A stretch of 64,000 nucleotides of DNA from Siphlonurus alternatus (Eukaryota; Arthropoda; Insecta; Ephemeroptera; Siphlonuridae), in contig OX463780.1 of assembly GCA_949825025.1 (NCBI GenBank), positions 16,775,480 to 16,839,479 of the forward strand. Direction: 5' to 3'. A program made the translations under genes and the position numbers. The stretch's first letter is position 1. Each line of letters starts with the position of its first letter. Below the pieces are notes generated by a model. The model was not told where the DNA came from and searched no databases. It was given only the letters and a program-made list of their open reading frames with translations. This document shows, piece by piece, positions 24,750-35,622 of this stretch.

Positions 24750-24868
24750 GCTCGTTGGCGCGTGGCCAGTCATGATACCGTGAAGGTATATAGTTCACCG
24801 CTCTGACTGGAAGCAGCACACTTCAATCACAGAAACAACATCGCAGAGTGCTTGTCATAATAGAAATG
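24750..24868 (+). promoter_or_regulatory. Possible TATA-type promoter
   Basis: A GC/CpG-rich stretch (gcgctcgttggcgcgtggcc) is followed by GGTATATAG at 24785-24793. About 25-35 bp downstream comes a non-T-rich leader ('agcagcacacttcaatcac'), with the first ATG at 24866-24868 in the context agaaATGGTGAGG. ATG followed by GTGAGG could be a first exon ending at its start codon, with a splice donor next to it. The spacing suits a TATA/initiator promoter, but there is no downstream gene model and a MITE starts 36 bp later. This is inference only. Confidence 0.25.
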
Positions 24869-24903
24869 GTGAGGATGGTTCAGAACGGCAAATTGAATAA
24901 GTA

Positions 24904-25094
24904 TAAAGGTGCATTTCCATGGAGCGGGGAAAGCGAGAAAATCGCGTTCAGCAGCCAATCAAAGGCTCCGGATTTCCTCGCCTTGCGAGGAGCGATTTTA
25001 TCGCCAACATGGCCGCCATACGAGATTAAAGCATGTGCGCTTTTCTCGCCCCGCCAAGCCTCGTTCGACATTGCTCCATGGAAATGCACCTTTA
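24904..25094. mobile_element. 'catggagcg' foldback family, copy 2 (~187 bp)
   Basis: Left end AAGGTGCATTTCCATGGAGC and right end GCTCCATGGAAATGCACCTT are exact complements over 20 bp. TA lies outside each (24904-24905 and 25093-25094). The centre has 'atcgccaacatggccgcca', which is the complement-side version of the family core. The 97-codon frame that crosses this interval, and the frames opposite it, are by-products of the palindrome. Confidence 0.85.
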
Positions 25095-25151
25095 CGATCC
25101 TCGACTATTTTCGGGCAAACTTAGGAACAGTTCACCAATAAAGCGAATAGC

Positions 25152-25262
25152 TTAAGGTGGTTTTACATGGAGCGATGTTGAGCGGTCCAAGAGAAGCGCA
25201 CTTTCTTTAGTTTTGTATTATGACAGCCATTTCGGCGATAAAATCGTTCTCCACGGCACCTG
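25152..25262. mobile_element. 'catggagcg' foldback family, shortened copy 3
   Basis: Starts TTAA then GGTGGTTTTACATGGAGCGATG and contains 'gacagccatttcggcgataaaatcg'. The right end (gttctccacggcacc) pairs with the left tip only if a short deletion is allowed. It lies 58 bp after copy 2, in the same orientation of core sequence. It is probably a deleted relative. Confidence 0.6.
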
Positions 25263-25960
25263 GTCATTCAAATATGCTCCTAAAACGTGACGTCACCAGT
25301 CACTGAGAAATGGCACGAGTAGTGTGGTATGGTAATAGCACCTGACCTCAAATAAAAGTATCCTCTTCCATTATATTAACATTGGCTGCATGTGTTCGTA
25401 TATATACTATCAAAAGATAATCAAGAATAACATAGGAATCGATTGTGTTTTTACGAACAGACCTCTTGAGTGCTAGTAATTCATATTTCATTTCATTAAT
25501 TCCTTGAAAAAAAATATAAATCTAAACCAATAAGTATAAAATATTTGGTTATAATTTCAATTACATATTTGTGTTTTAATATAATTATACATTAAATAAA
25601 TTGATTAAATATCGTAGAAATTTAAAAAGAAAAAGAGAGAAACAAGAAAAAATATGAATTAATTTTAATTGTAAGCTGAAAAACATTAAATTACGTTCCT
25701 TATTAAACATAAAAAGACCAAACTTTTCAGTCATTAATAAAAAACAAGTCTTCATTCCAGCTTGGCTTCTAAATAAATTCTCTCGATATTTTTGTATCTC
25801 TAAGTACTAGCAATAATTTTATTTACAAACTTTACTTGAGCTGCTTGATATATGAATGCACCCTCTCGTTATACAGCTGCCAATAACGCGATAAAAAGAA
25901 AACGGTTCCACTCAATGTTTGTTTATTTATTTATTATAACCTCAAATTGTGATATATTTT
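25263..25960. other. AT-rich non-coding DNA
   Basis: Unique sequence with one TGACGTCA at 25288-25295. No gene. Confidence 0.5.
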
Positions 25961-26113
25961 GGGTGCGATTCACGAATCAGTTAACCAGGTTTCTAACGAC
26001 GTTTAGCTTAACCACGTTTAACTAGGTAGTTTAACACGTAAAACAGGTATAGTTAAATGTGGTTAAGCTAAACATAGTTATAAACCTGGCTAACTGCTTC
26101 GTGAATCACACCC
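25961..26113. mobile_element. Short palindromic element (153 bp)
   Basis: Ends GGGTGCGATTCACGAATCAG and the complement of GGGTGTGATTCACGAAGCAG. The pairing continues through 'ttaaccaggttt' / 'aaacctggctaa' and 'gcttaaccacgttta' / 'taaatgtggttaagc' to a loop near 26035. The tip sequence is related to the element at 5068-5190. The target duplication is not clear (TTT on both sides). Confidence 0.8.
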
Positions 26114-28444
26114 TTTATTTCTATGTGAAGTTTTCAATGAGTTTTGAATATTTCCTTATTTGTTGCAAACTATTGGTTATCGTTGCCTTGAAGTGAAAAT
26201 ATATTTATAAACTCCTAGCTTTCTGTATATAGTTATATTCATATTATAACTTTGAATTTAAATTCTGCTGCATAATTTTATATATATGGTGATGTTACAC
26301 ATTGAATTCAGTTTTCAGTTCATCGTAAATTCTATAAAAGGTTATATTTTAATCCGAATGAAGTATATATGTAGTATATATTATACTGTATATAATATAT
26401 TTAATATATATGCACGTTGAATATATTATATAGAAAGCAAGAAACTTTACAATTCTCTTATAGTAAACTTTCGCACCTCCCTTTCACAAAGCTTTATATA
26501 TCTATAAGATACTAAACCCAGATCGTATTAAGTTTAGGATGAAGAATTTGTTGGGATTGACATTTCGTAGTGAAAGTTTCTCTTCCTTTGAGAGTCACAA
26601 ATTCTAATTCTAAAGAGAATGCTTCTGTTTTGTGAAATCAAAAGATATATAGTTAAGGTTAACAATTTCTATAATATATATAGAAATGATGCGTCGTAGA
26701 TTTATTTGTCATCTTCAAAATTTCCACTAGTGATATATTCACGAACTCGTCTACACTACAAAAGTATCAAAATTATAATTATGAGTATTATATAGTAATG
26801 ACTTCATGATATATTTGTTTTAAACTTTGAGAGATGTTATAGTTAACCTAGCCTCCTCAAGTGTAGAGCACGTACAGTGTAGATACAATAGTGGAGAAAG
26901 TCTGTGTACTTATTGACTTTGTGTAATCTCTTCCCGACATCTATGCTGAAAACAAAAGAAGCTCGGAGTGCGAACGTCAAAACGATCTTGCTCGTCTGAA
27001 GGGAAGCATTAGACTGACAGGATTTACGCCTCGCCGCCTATGGTGAAAATCACATAAACATTTCACACACATTGTCCGTGTACATCATGATCCCAGCGCG
27101 TTCGTGACACACGTGTGTAATATAGACTGAGAGGACATTTGGTATAAATGTCAGGGAGGGTGGTAAATGAAATAAGTTGATGAAGATTTTGTTTTTTTTA
27201 TTTATTTGGAGATAATTCTTGTTTCTTCTCTTGGTAGTGTAATATTACATTGCTAAATTTCATGATAAATTAATAATATACAAACTATTTATTGCTTGAG
27301 AATTATGAGAAAATGATTATAAATTTTATAATTATACATTCACTTTTTTGTTGTTGCCAAACATTAGTCATATAAGAATAGTCATGCCTTGAACACCAAC
27401 ATTAAAATTAAAATTTTACCGTTAATAACTAATTTTCAATTTTGCTGATAGAAAAATTATAAATTCAACTGTTAACATGATTTTTTTTATATTAAATTTA
27501 AGTTGGTTAAAGCATTAATGATGAAAATGTATTAAACTGCGACCCACTGTCCATTACACTTACAGACTATGTTATTTTCTTGATTTTAATTCCATATCCA
27601 CCATTACCATGTAACCTCTTTTTAAAAAAAAGTTAATTCATCTTGTGATGGTGGCATTCCTCACGCCTGTTTAATTTCACTTCTTTAAAGTTCGTTTAAT
27701 TTCATTTCATTAATTTTATGGTTGACGATATTTCATTTTTTTATATATATACATCTTTCAAGCTAAAAGAAAAAGTCTCCTTTTGATTCATATATAAAAA
27801 GAGAAATGCTCTAAACGTTAAAAACTTTTTTATTACAATTTTCAAGACGCTTATTATTAAAAACAAAAAAAAAAAGAGTAGACTTAATAAAAAACTTTTT
27901 TTGTGAAGGTAATTAAAAGTAGAAGCTAATTGCTTTGATGCTATAAGAGTGTTTCTAAACACTTGTAATCGGTCACTCTGTATTGGCTGTCATTGTCCGA
28001 GAGCTCCTTGTAATTCTTAAGTGTTAATAAATTTTCAAAGCAATATTGTTTAAGTGGTTGTTTTGCACCGTCTGGATTTCAAAAATTTCAACAAAGAAAA
28101 ATAAAAGCCCTTCAAGTTGTCTTCATCGTTTGAATAGCGCACCTGATTAAGTTAAAGTTAAAAAATAATTAAAATGTTGAATTTAAGTTGAAAAAAAATA
28201 GGGTACTGAGTATACGGCCTTTGCATGTGACGTCAGATATATAGAGTTTCAACGACCATCGGCAGCCTTGTTGGTGAAGTTCAGCCCTGTATAAGCATAA
28301 GATGAAACATTTAAAAAGTATAAATTTATTAATACTTAAAAGAAAAATGCTGCAAATTTAATATTAACATTTTGCTCACCTAACATTTTGATATTGATTT
28401 TAAATAAGTTATAATATTTTTCTAAAATTTTGCCTGAATGCCGA
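26114..28444. other. AT-rich non-coding DNA
   Basis: A GC-richer patch at 26925-27130 holds a 39-codon plus-strand open frame ending near 27043 (RQNDLARLKGSIRLTG), without good splice borders. One TGACGTCA lies at 28228-28235. The remainder is A/T-rich and unremarkable. No gene is supported. Confidence 0.45.
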
Positions 28445-28766
28445 ATGGAGTATCGACCTCAATTTTTTTTATTGCAGAAATGGACAGAGGGTGAAAAGTT
28501 ATGCCACCCTGATTTTTTTCAGATTTTTTAGAGCCCGGGAAGTATTTTTAAAAAATTATTGAAAGTATTTTTTTTTTGTGATGTCACGCGGCGGCAAGTC
28601 CTATCTTTTTCTTAAGGAGCGGCGTCTCGTGACGTCACAAAAAAAACTTTCAATAATTTTTTAAAAATACTTCCCGGGCTCTAAAAAATCTGAAAAAAAT
28701 CAAGGTACCATAACTTTACACCCTCTATCCATTTCTGCAATAAAAAAGTTGAGGTCGATACTCCAT
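28445..28766. mobile_element. Family A palindromic MITE, copy 3 (322 bp)
   Basis: The best-preserved palindrome of family A: ATGGAGTATCGACCTCAA at one end and its exact complement at the other. The arms pair almost throughout via 'gcagaaatgga', 'gagcccgggaagtattttt' and 'gtgatgtcacg' / 'cgtgacgtcac'. The central ~30 bp ('cctatctttttcttaagga') is in the opposite orientation to copies 1 and 2. No coding capacity and no clear target duplication. Confidence 0.88.
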
Positions 28767-29763
28767 TGTGTACTATTTCACCATCATGGCGATCTGCGCG
28801 CGCATATTTGCACCCTTCCGCTGTAAAGTAGACTGATTACGCTTGCTCGTGCAAGCACCTTATTGCTCCATTTTTATCATCAAACGTGTCTGTTTCTAAA
28901 GGCAATGAAATTGAATAAAAATCTTCTATGGTTATAGTTAAAAAATATACATATTAAAGCTGTTTTATAAACTGAAGAAACCTTGCAAAAAAGTCTTTTT
29001 ATTCAGAAGTTGTAAATATGAAATAGTCTTTTGTCTTGGTGTTAGTGAAAATCTAATATAATAGCAAAGGGAGGTAAAATAAAAATTTAGGTAAAATTTA
29101 AAAAAAAACTTTGAAATTGGAATATTTAATATATCAGATTTTTAATAACTTTATTTTATACACAAGTTATTATCTGAACTTGGCACAGAAACATTTATGT
29201 ACAAGCTAGAACATTTTTGTTCCTAAATACAAAATAAAGTTATAAAAGTAAAAGAAAACATTACAGCAAGATAATAAAATTACAGATCTGACGGTGAGTT
29301 TACTGAAATGATGAAAGCAAATGGCCAATGACTGCGAGTTTTTTAGTACAAAAATTAATAAATAATTAGGTTGTAATAATGTAAGTTTATGGAGAGTGTT
29401 ATTGTAGGACGTGTTTTAATATCAGCAAATATCAAGTTGATAAAAAGAAGAGCGCGCAAATTTAAAAATCTTGTCTTAAACTTGTGTTTATATTAGAGTA
29501 TTATGATGTTTTGTATGTTATCCCCATCCTGCATACTACTTGTAAATACATATCGGATGAAATAATAGCATAAAAATAAATTACATATCATTAAGATCGT
29601 ATTTTTGATCCAATCTATATTGGTATATTTATAAATTATTTTATGATGTTTATATTTCTTGCTCAACATGGTATACATGGTATACATGCCATACCATAGA
29701 AAAATCCAAATATGCCACACTATTTCACTTTCATATTTACACCATTTATAAGCACCACAAATT
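28767..29763. other. AT-rich non-coding DNA
   Basis: A GC-richer stretch at 28780-28860 follows the MITE. The rest is AT-rich. No supported gene. Confidence 0.5.
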
Positions 29764-29949
29764 TTACATTTTTGATTTGTTTATAGACGTCATCACGCAG
29801 TCGAGCATGGTCACTTTTAAATCTTTTGCTATGAATTGTGGGTGCTCTTCTTGCCTCATGCACTTAGAAGTAAAGTCATCTTTATTTAGGATCTCATCAG
29901 CGCAGTACAAATAATAAGAGAGAGGGAGAATAATAGAGGCAAAGTAGAA
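29764..29949 (-). CDS. Possible terminal exon or open frame (61 codons)
   Basis: The minus-strand frame is open from 29949 to the stop at 29764-29766. An internal ATG at 29857-29859 gives 31 residues (MRQEEHPQFIAKDLK then VTMLDCVMTSINKSKM). Upstream residues include CADEILNKDDFTSKC. The composition is well mixed and charged, unlike the AT-driven frames nearby. I recognise no family. Pyrimidine-rich 'tctccctctctcttatt' upstream on that strand could be part of an acceptor, but the AG is not obvious. It may be chance. Confidence 0.18.
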   Translation of the reverse strand, partial: FYFASIILPLSYYLYCADEILNKDDFTSKCMRQEEHPQFIAKDLKVTMLDCVMTSINKSKM

Positions 29950-30320
29950 TTAAGTGATGCATATCAGGTATAATGTAAACAAGAAACTAGTTTACAAGTA
30001 AATGTGTAAATATTTAGTTAAGATATTATACAACTTTATAGTACAAATTTCATATAAATTTGACTGTAAGGACGGAAAAGCATTATAATTTAGTTAAATA
30101 TTCATACAACCATGTTGAGAATAAACATACCAGATTTATTATGAGTGACATATGTTTTATGGTAGCTGGTTTTTATCATACTGCAATTTTACTACTGTTG
30201 GAAGTTTCGTGGTCATGCAGAGCGAGTTGAGGAGGACTAAAAACAGTGAGTTCCACGAAGCGGCTTGTCGCTTTATATACCAGCACTTGACTGCGGGTAT
30301 AGCATGGTGATTCGTGGATG

Positions 30321-30322
<2 letters not shown>
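29950..30322. other. Unique DNA with a TATA-like site
   Basis: 30195-30320 is GC-richer and has 'ctttatatacc' at about 30271 with GC-rich flanks. It is a weak promoter-like pattern with no gene attached. Confidence 0.25.

Positions 30323-30376
<54 letters not shown>
30323..30376 (+). repeat. (GA)n microsatellite
   Basis: About 54 bp of uninterrupted GA. Confidence 0.95.
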
Positions 30377-30378
<2 letters not shown>

Positions 30379-31105
30379 ATAACAGGCCTGTCATCATAGA
30401 CCCGTACTCTCGGATGCGGCTTACACTGAATACAACATAAAACAACCAAAGATTACGATATATTATATTAATATATATGGTACATATACGTCTATCTTAT
30501 TTACTGAAAATCTAAATTTTTTATACACTTGTCTAAAACTAAATTGAGTTATATATTTATGTGACAAATTATATTTATGGTACAAAAAAGTTAAATTTTT
30601 ATAGTAAAAAGAACAAATAAAAGTTGACAGTTGAGTTGTATTGTGTTAAAATATAAATGTTTTTCATTTGATATTCAAGCAATTACTTTAAAAAAAAAAC
30701 AACAACATGCAATGTCAATACATAAAACAAACTTTTGCTATTTTATTTGTTTGCTATTACAACGCGGTTGAAAAGAGTAACAATGAAAAATATGTTAAAA
30801 TACATCATTTTTTTTTTTTGCAGTCGCAATATTATTTTATAATCATTAAAACCTTAAAAATTTAGTCTTTCAAGCGTTAAATTACGCGCCGTACAATTTT
30901 GGACATGAGTGCCACTTTCGTTTTTATAATTTGAATTTTGATGATGAAAGTGTTAAAACTAAAAGTGAAAATTACGTTCACAATGGTGGGGGATAATTTT
31001 ATGCTATGGACAGCTAAACAATTTGAAATTGTCCGCCATCGCGCCTTGATTTCAACGTTTGAAATCCAGCTAAGTTTATATTTGCAATTACGACAGTCAT
31101 GTTGT

Positions 31106-31108
<3 letters not shown>
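30377..31108. other. AT-rich non-coding DNA
   Basis: No supported feature. The open frame that runs into the next microsatellite (30938-31177) is not convincing. Confidence 0.5.

Positions 31109-31171
<63 letters not shown>
31109..31171. repeat. (TA)31 microsatellite
   Basis: About 63 bp of uninterrupted TA. Confidence 0.95.
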
Positions 31172-31174
<3 letters not shown>

Positions 31175-31251
31175 TAATAAGTTATCTTAGTTTTAATGTT
31201 TATTAACAAGCAATAATGATAATTATGTCATCATGGAATGTTTTTAATTGT

Positions 31252-31624
31252 TTAAGGGGAAAGTAACATGCCCAATGTTAAAAAAAAGTCCCACACATGA
31301 AAATTATGAAAAAAAAAAAAATTAAAATGTTCTCCTCTACGTCTCCTGTTAGTAGTTAAAAATGTTAAAATATAGGTATACAAATTCGAGCTATTTTTAT
31401 TGTTATGAATTTTTAAATATAACTATTTTAACATGTAAAAATCAAACTTCTATGTTAAATTAGTCAACTTTAAAAAATTAACTCAAAAACTAGCTCAAAA
31501 TTGTATACCTGATATTTTAACTACTGATAGGGAATGTAGAGGAGAACATTTTAATTTTTTTTTATATATAATTTTCATGTGTGGATTTTTTTTTTAACAT
31601 TGGGCATGTTAACCTTACCCTTAA
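31252..31624. mobile_element. 365-bp TTAA palindrome, copy 1
   Basis: TTAA flanks at 31252-31255 and 31621-31624; body 31256-31620. The left end is GGGGAAAGTAACATGCCCAATG. The right end is the complement of GGGTAAGGTTAACATGCCCAATG. The arms share 'tgttctcctctac', 'gtatacaa' and 'ctcaaaaactagct'-like blocks with each other and with the copy at 33659, which is exactly the same length. Arms are diverged, with several mismatches and an extra A run, so this copy is older than the other. There is no open frame of note. Confidence 0.88.
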
Positions 31625-32336
<712 letters not shown>

Positions 32337-33654
32337 GTAGTAGCAACAAGGATCTAGAATATGTAACAATAAAAAAGAAGAAAATACTTCGATAAAAAAA
32401 TATAATATATAGTAAAAAATTTCATTTGTTATTTTATTATAATAACATTTTAATTTTAAAATTCCTCGACTTTTTTTTTTAACGAAGTCCATATTATACA
32501 GATAGTGCTATAGTTTGAGAGGAATTTACAACGCAAAAAATATAACACATTTGCTTAAAAGCAGCATTTTATGTTCTTCTGTAGGGGGAAAAAAATGCAT
32601 TAAAATATCCAGTAGTGCCTTGCTCATATACTACTTATATGTACTTCACAACTGCAGCGCAGGTTGCATAAAACAAATGTTGCAGGCGCCAGCAGCATTC
32701 GTAAAAGTCATGTACCAAACTTGTATTTTAATATGTGTTTTTAGAATAAAAGCCTTTTAAATCTGAATCAGAAGCTGTGCATGGCTGGCAAGATAATGCG
32801 GTGGTTCCCCAGGCCTGCAAGAGTGCTGGCTCACGATAAAGGCAGCACGCGCGGTGATGGAACGCTCAAGAGAAATAACCAGACTGGAAACCCCACGCAA
32901 AAATCTGACCCACACAAATATCTCGTGATCGTCTTTTGTTTGCCCCAAGCCAAGTTGGGGTGTGGTTCTTCTGATATCATCCTGCATGGCAACATTATCT
33001 CTCTAGAGATAAACCCCAGCTTAATGTAACGAGGGAATTATTACCAAAAAAAAAGGTAATAAAGCAAAGGATTATTATAATTAAATGTAACCATCTTGCA
33101 AAATTCTATCAGATTCTTTTTAATTGGATTATCTGATTAATCGTGTAATAAAATTAATCGATCTAATAGAGAAACGCAAAGAACAAAATTCACTTTTTAT
33201 CCTCTTGCTTTCAATTATTACAACCCCTCCCCCCTTCCTTTTATAATACGGTTGGTTTGAAAGTATCCAATGTATATTTTTTTGTATGACTGATTCGGAT
33301 TTCAAGTATTATTAATAATAATTTGGCAACGTTTCTTTAATGTCAAGATAAAAAAAGAGAAAGATTCTTGGATAAAAAAATAATCGATTTAATGCCAAGA
33401 AGCAGGGGTATATTTCATTACAATAAGATGTTTGTTTACTTTATATATATTATTTTTTACGGTATCCTAAATTTTTCATCTGTATAGCATGCACATATAT
33501 CACAATATAAGTCGAGTACAGATATATTCTTATTGTGCTTGTGTGTTAGCTGATGCTACAGTGTACTGTAGACCTTGGGACAGTATAGGAACATTGCTCC
33601 ATCGTGCTTGGCTTAAACTGAAGTTCCATAAAAAATGTTTTCATTTTTAGGAAG
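32337..33654. other. Unique DNA with a GC-richer block at 32765-33015
   Basis: 32765-33015 is richer in GC and has open frames of 76-82 codons on both strands, but no recognised domain. It contains 'ggttccccaggcctg', a motif also present in complement in the 5S-SINE body at 18.9 kb. The match does not extend, so I do not call a SINE. An 81-codon frame at 32515-32760 is unremarkable. The rest is AT-rich. Confidence 0.35.
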
Positions 33655-34027
33655 TTAAGGTAGAGATAATACGGATCAGCTGGCCCAATGCTAAAAAAAT
33701 CCCATTCATAAAAATTATGAAAAAAATTTAAAATGTTCTCCTCTACATCCCCTATCAGTAGGTAAAATATCAGGTATACAAAAACGAGCTAGTTTTTGAG
33801 TTATTAATTTTTAAAGTTGACCAATTTAACATGGAAGTTCCATTTCTCTATGTTAAATTAGTCAACTTTAAAAATTAATAACTCGAAAACTAGCTCGTTT
33901 TTGTATACCTGATATTTTACCTACTGATAGGGGATGTAGAGGAGAACATTTTAAATTTTTTTCATAATTTTTATGAATGGGATTTTTTTAGCATTGGGCC
34001 AGCTGATCCGTATTATCTCTACCTTAA
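33655..34027. mobile_element. 365-bp TTAA palindrome, copy 2 (near-perfect)
   Basis: TTAA flanks at 33655-33658 and 34024-34027; body 33659-34023. Ends are GGTAGAGATAATACGGATCA and its exact complement. The arms (about 170 bp each) pair almost without mismatch to a loop near 33835-33850. The sequence matches copy 1 through 'ttctcctctac', 'atcaggtatacaaaa' and 'ttaaattagtcaacttta'. High arm identity suggests a young insertion or recent gene conversion. TTAA target with GG termini fits a Kolobok-type non-autonomous element. No coding capacity. Confidence 0.92.
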
Positions 34028-34876
34028 TAAAAAAAAATCAATACATTAATTCTGAAGTGTAATTAAGTTCACTGGAGGCTGCGTGGTAACGCCTCAAAGA
34101 AAGAAGGACGTCTAACTGGCACCACTCGTGTCACTGGCAAGGCCGCGCAATATTTCACCTCTTGGAAAGAAGCCTAGACTATACATCAGAACAATACGTA
34201 ATGGTGCTTGCAGGCAATTACGAAGGGAAACTTTGGCTTCAATACAACTTTAACATGTAGACCGTTTTTTTGTGTACTTTATTCAATGGCTTTTATTTTA
34301 TATACTTAACTTACATCAAAAACTTTTAGCTTTAAAAAGAAAAAAAAAAGGGGGAACAAGGAACAAGTAAAAATAGGTGGGGAATGAAGCAAATGTAATA
34401 TTGGAGTCACTGATTGAAACAGGCTTATAATTTTTTAACTTAATCACAATGTTTGTTCAAATTTGAAGCTTGTTGTTTTGTTGCTAAGAGATTAAGTGTT
34501 CTATAGTATTGTTGGTTATTGGATTTAGAATAGTTAATCAATTAGAGCTAGGAACGTGCATGGAGTTTCCAACCAGATGTTTTCAAACTTTAACGATAGT
34601 AATTGTAATTAACGTTGTTAGTGTTGATAGTTCTGTTTCCTTTCAAGTAATTGGGGGAAAAAATCTACGAGTCGTAAGTCAATGTTGGAAAAAAAAATCA
34701 CACATTCCATTCTCCATATAAGTATCAATACTACATGATTTTTTTTTAAAAATATAAATGAAAAAGATCATGCCTAATTTTAATCTTTCAAATAATGAAA
34801 TTGTTTTAAGTTTAGTGAAGATAATACCTCATGATAATTCGCTTTTTTATTTATTTAAAGAATTTTATTTAAAGAG
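34028..34876. other. Unique DNA with weak open frames
   Basis: 34060-34250 is GC-richer. A 45-codon minus-strand frame (34112-34250, e.g. EAKVSLRNCLQAPLRIV) has no start, no splice borders and no recognised family. The rest is AT-rich, with a 70-codon frame at 34509-34721 that lacks support. Confidence 0.35.
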
Positions 34877-35214
34877 TTAAGGATGAATGTAAGTCGATTG
34901 AGATCTCTCAATCGTTGTACCTGAATTCAACATGACTTGCAGGGGACTTTGAACTCGTCATCAATAGGTGGCATACAAATTTTGATGTAAATCTGTCTTA
35001 TCAATTTTGTGAAAACTAGAACATTAATTTTATGGACGGAAATTGGAAATGGAGCTGCTGTGAGAAAAATGTCAGATTGAATTTGCTGAATTAAACCAGA
35101 AGCAATAAAGTTTTAGAACATTCACGATTTTTTTTAAAATTTATTTCATTTGATTTCTTCGTAAAAAAATATTTTTTTATTCCGAAGTAACTGAGATTTA
35201 ACGTTAAAAGTTAA
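34877..35214. repeat. Dispersed non-palindromic repeat, copy 2
   Basis: Same orientation as 3064-3410 and similar along the whole block, with substitutions and small indels. Shared landmarks are 'aaggatgaat', 'gatatctc/gatctctcaatcg', 'atcaataggtg', 'aatctgtcttatca', 'ggaaatggagctg' and 'ccgaagtaactgagatt'. No terminal structure is visible. Confidence 0.75.

Positions 35215-35622
<408 letters not shown>

Noticed and set aside
24848..25141. 97-codon plus-strand frame and opposing minus-strand frame
   Set aside because: Most of it is the palindromic MITE at 24904-25094, and the nominal start at 24848 is not an ATG.
32765..33015. A third SINE copy
   Set aside because: Only a short 'ccccaggc'-type motif is shared with the SINE body, and there is no 5S-like head.
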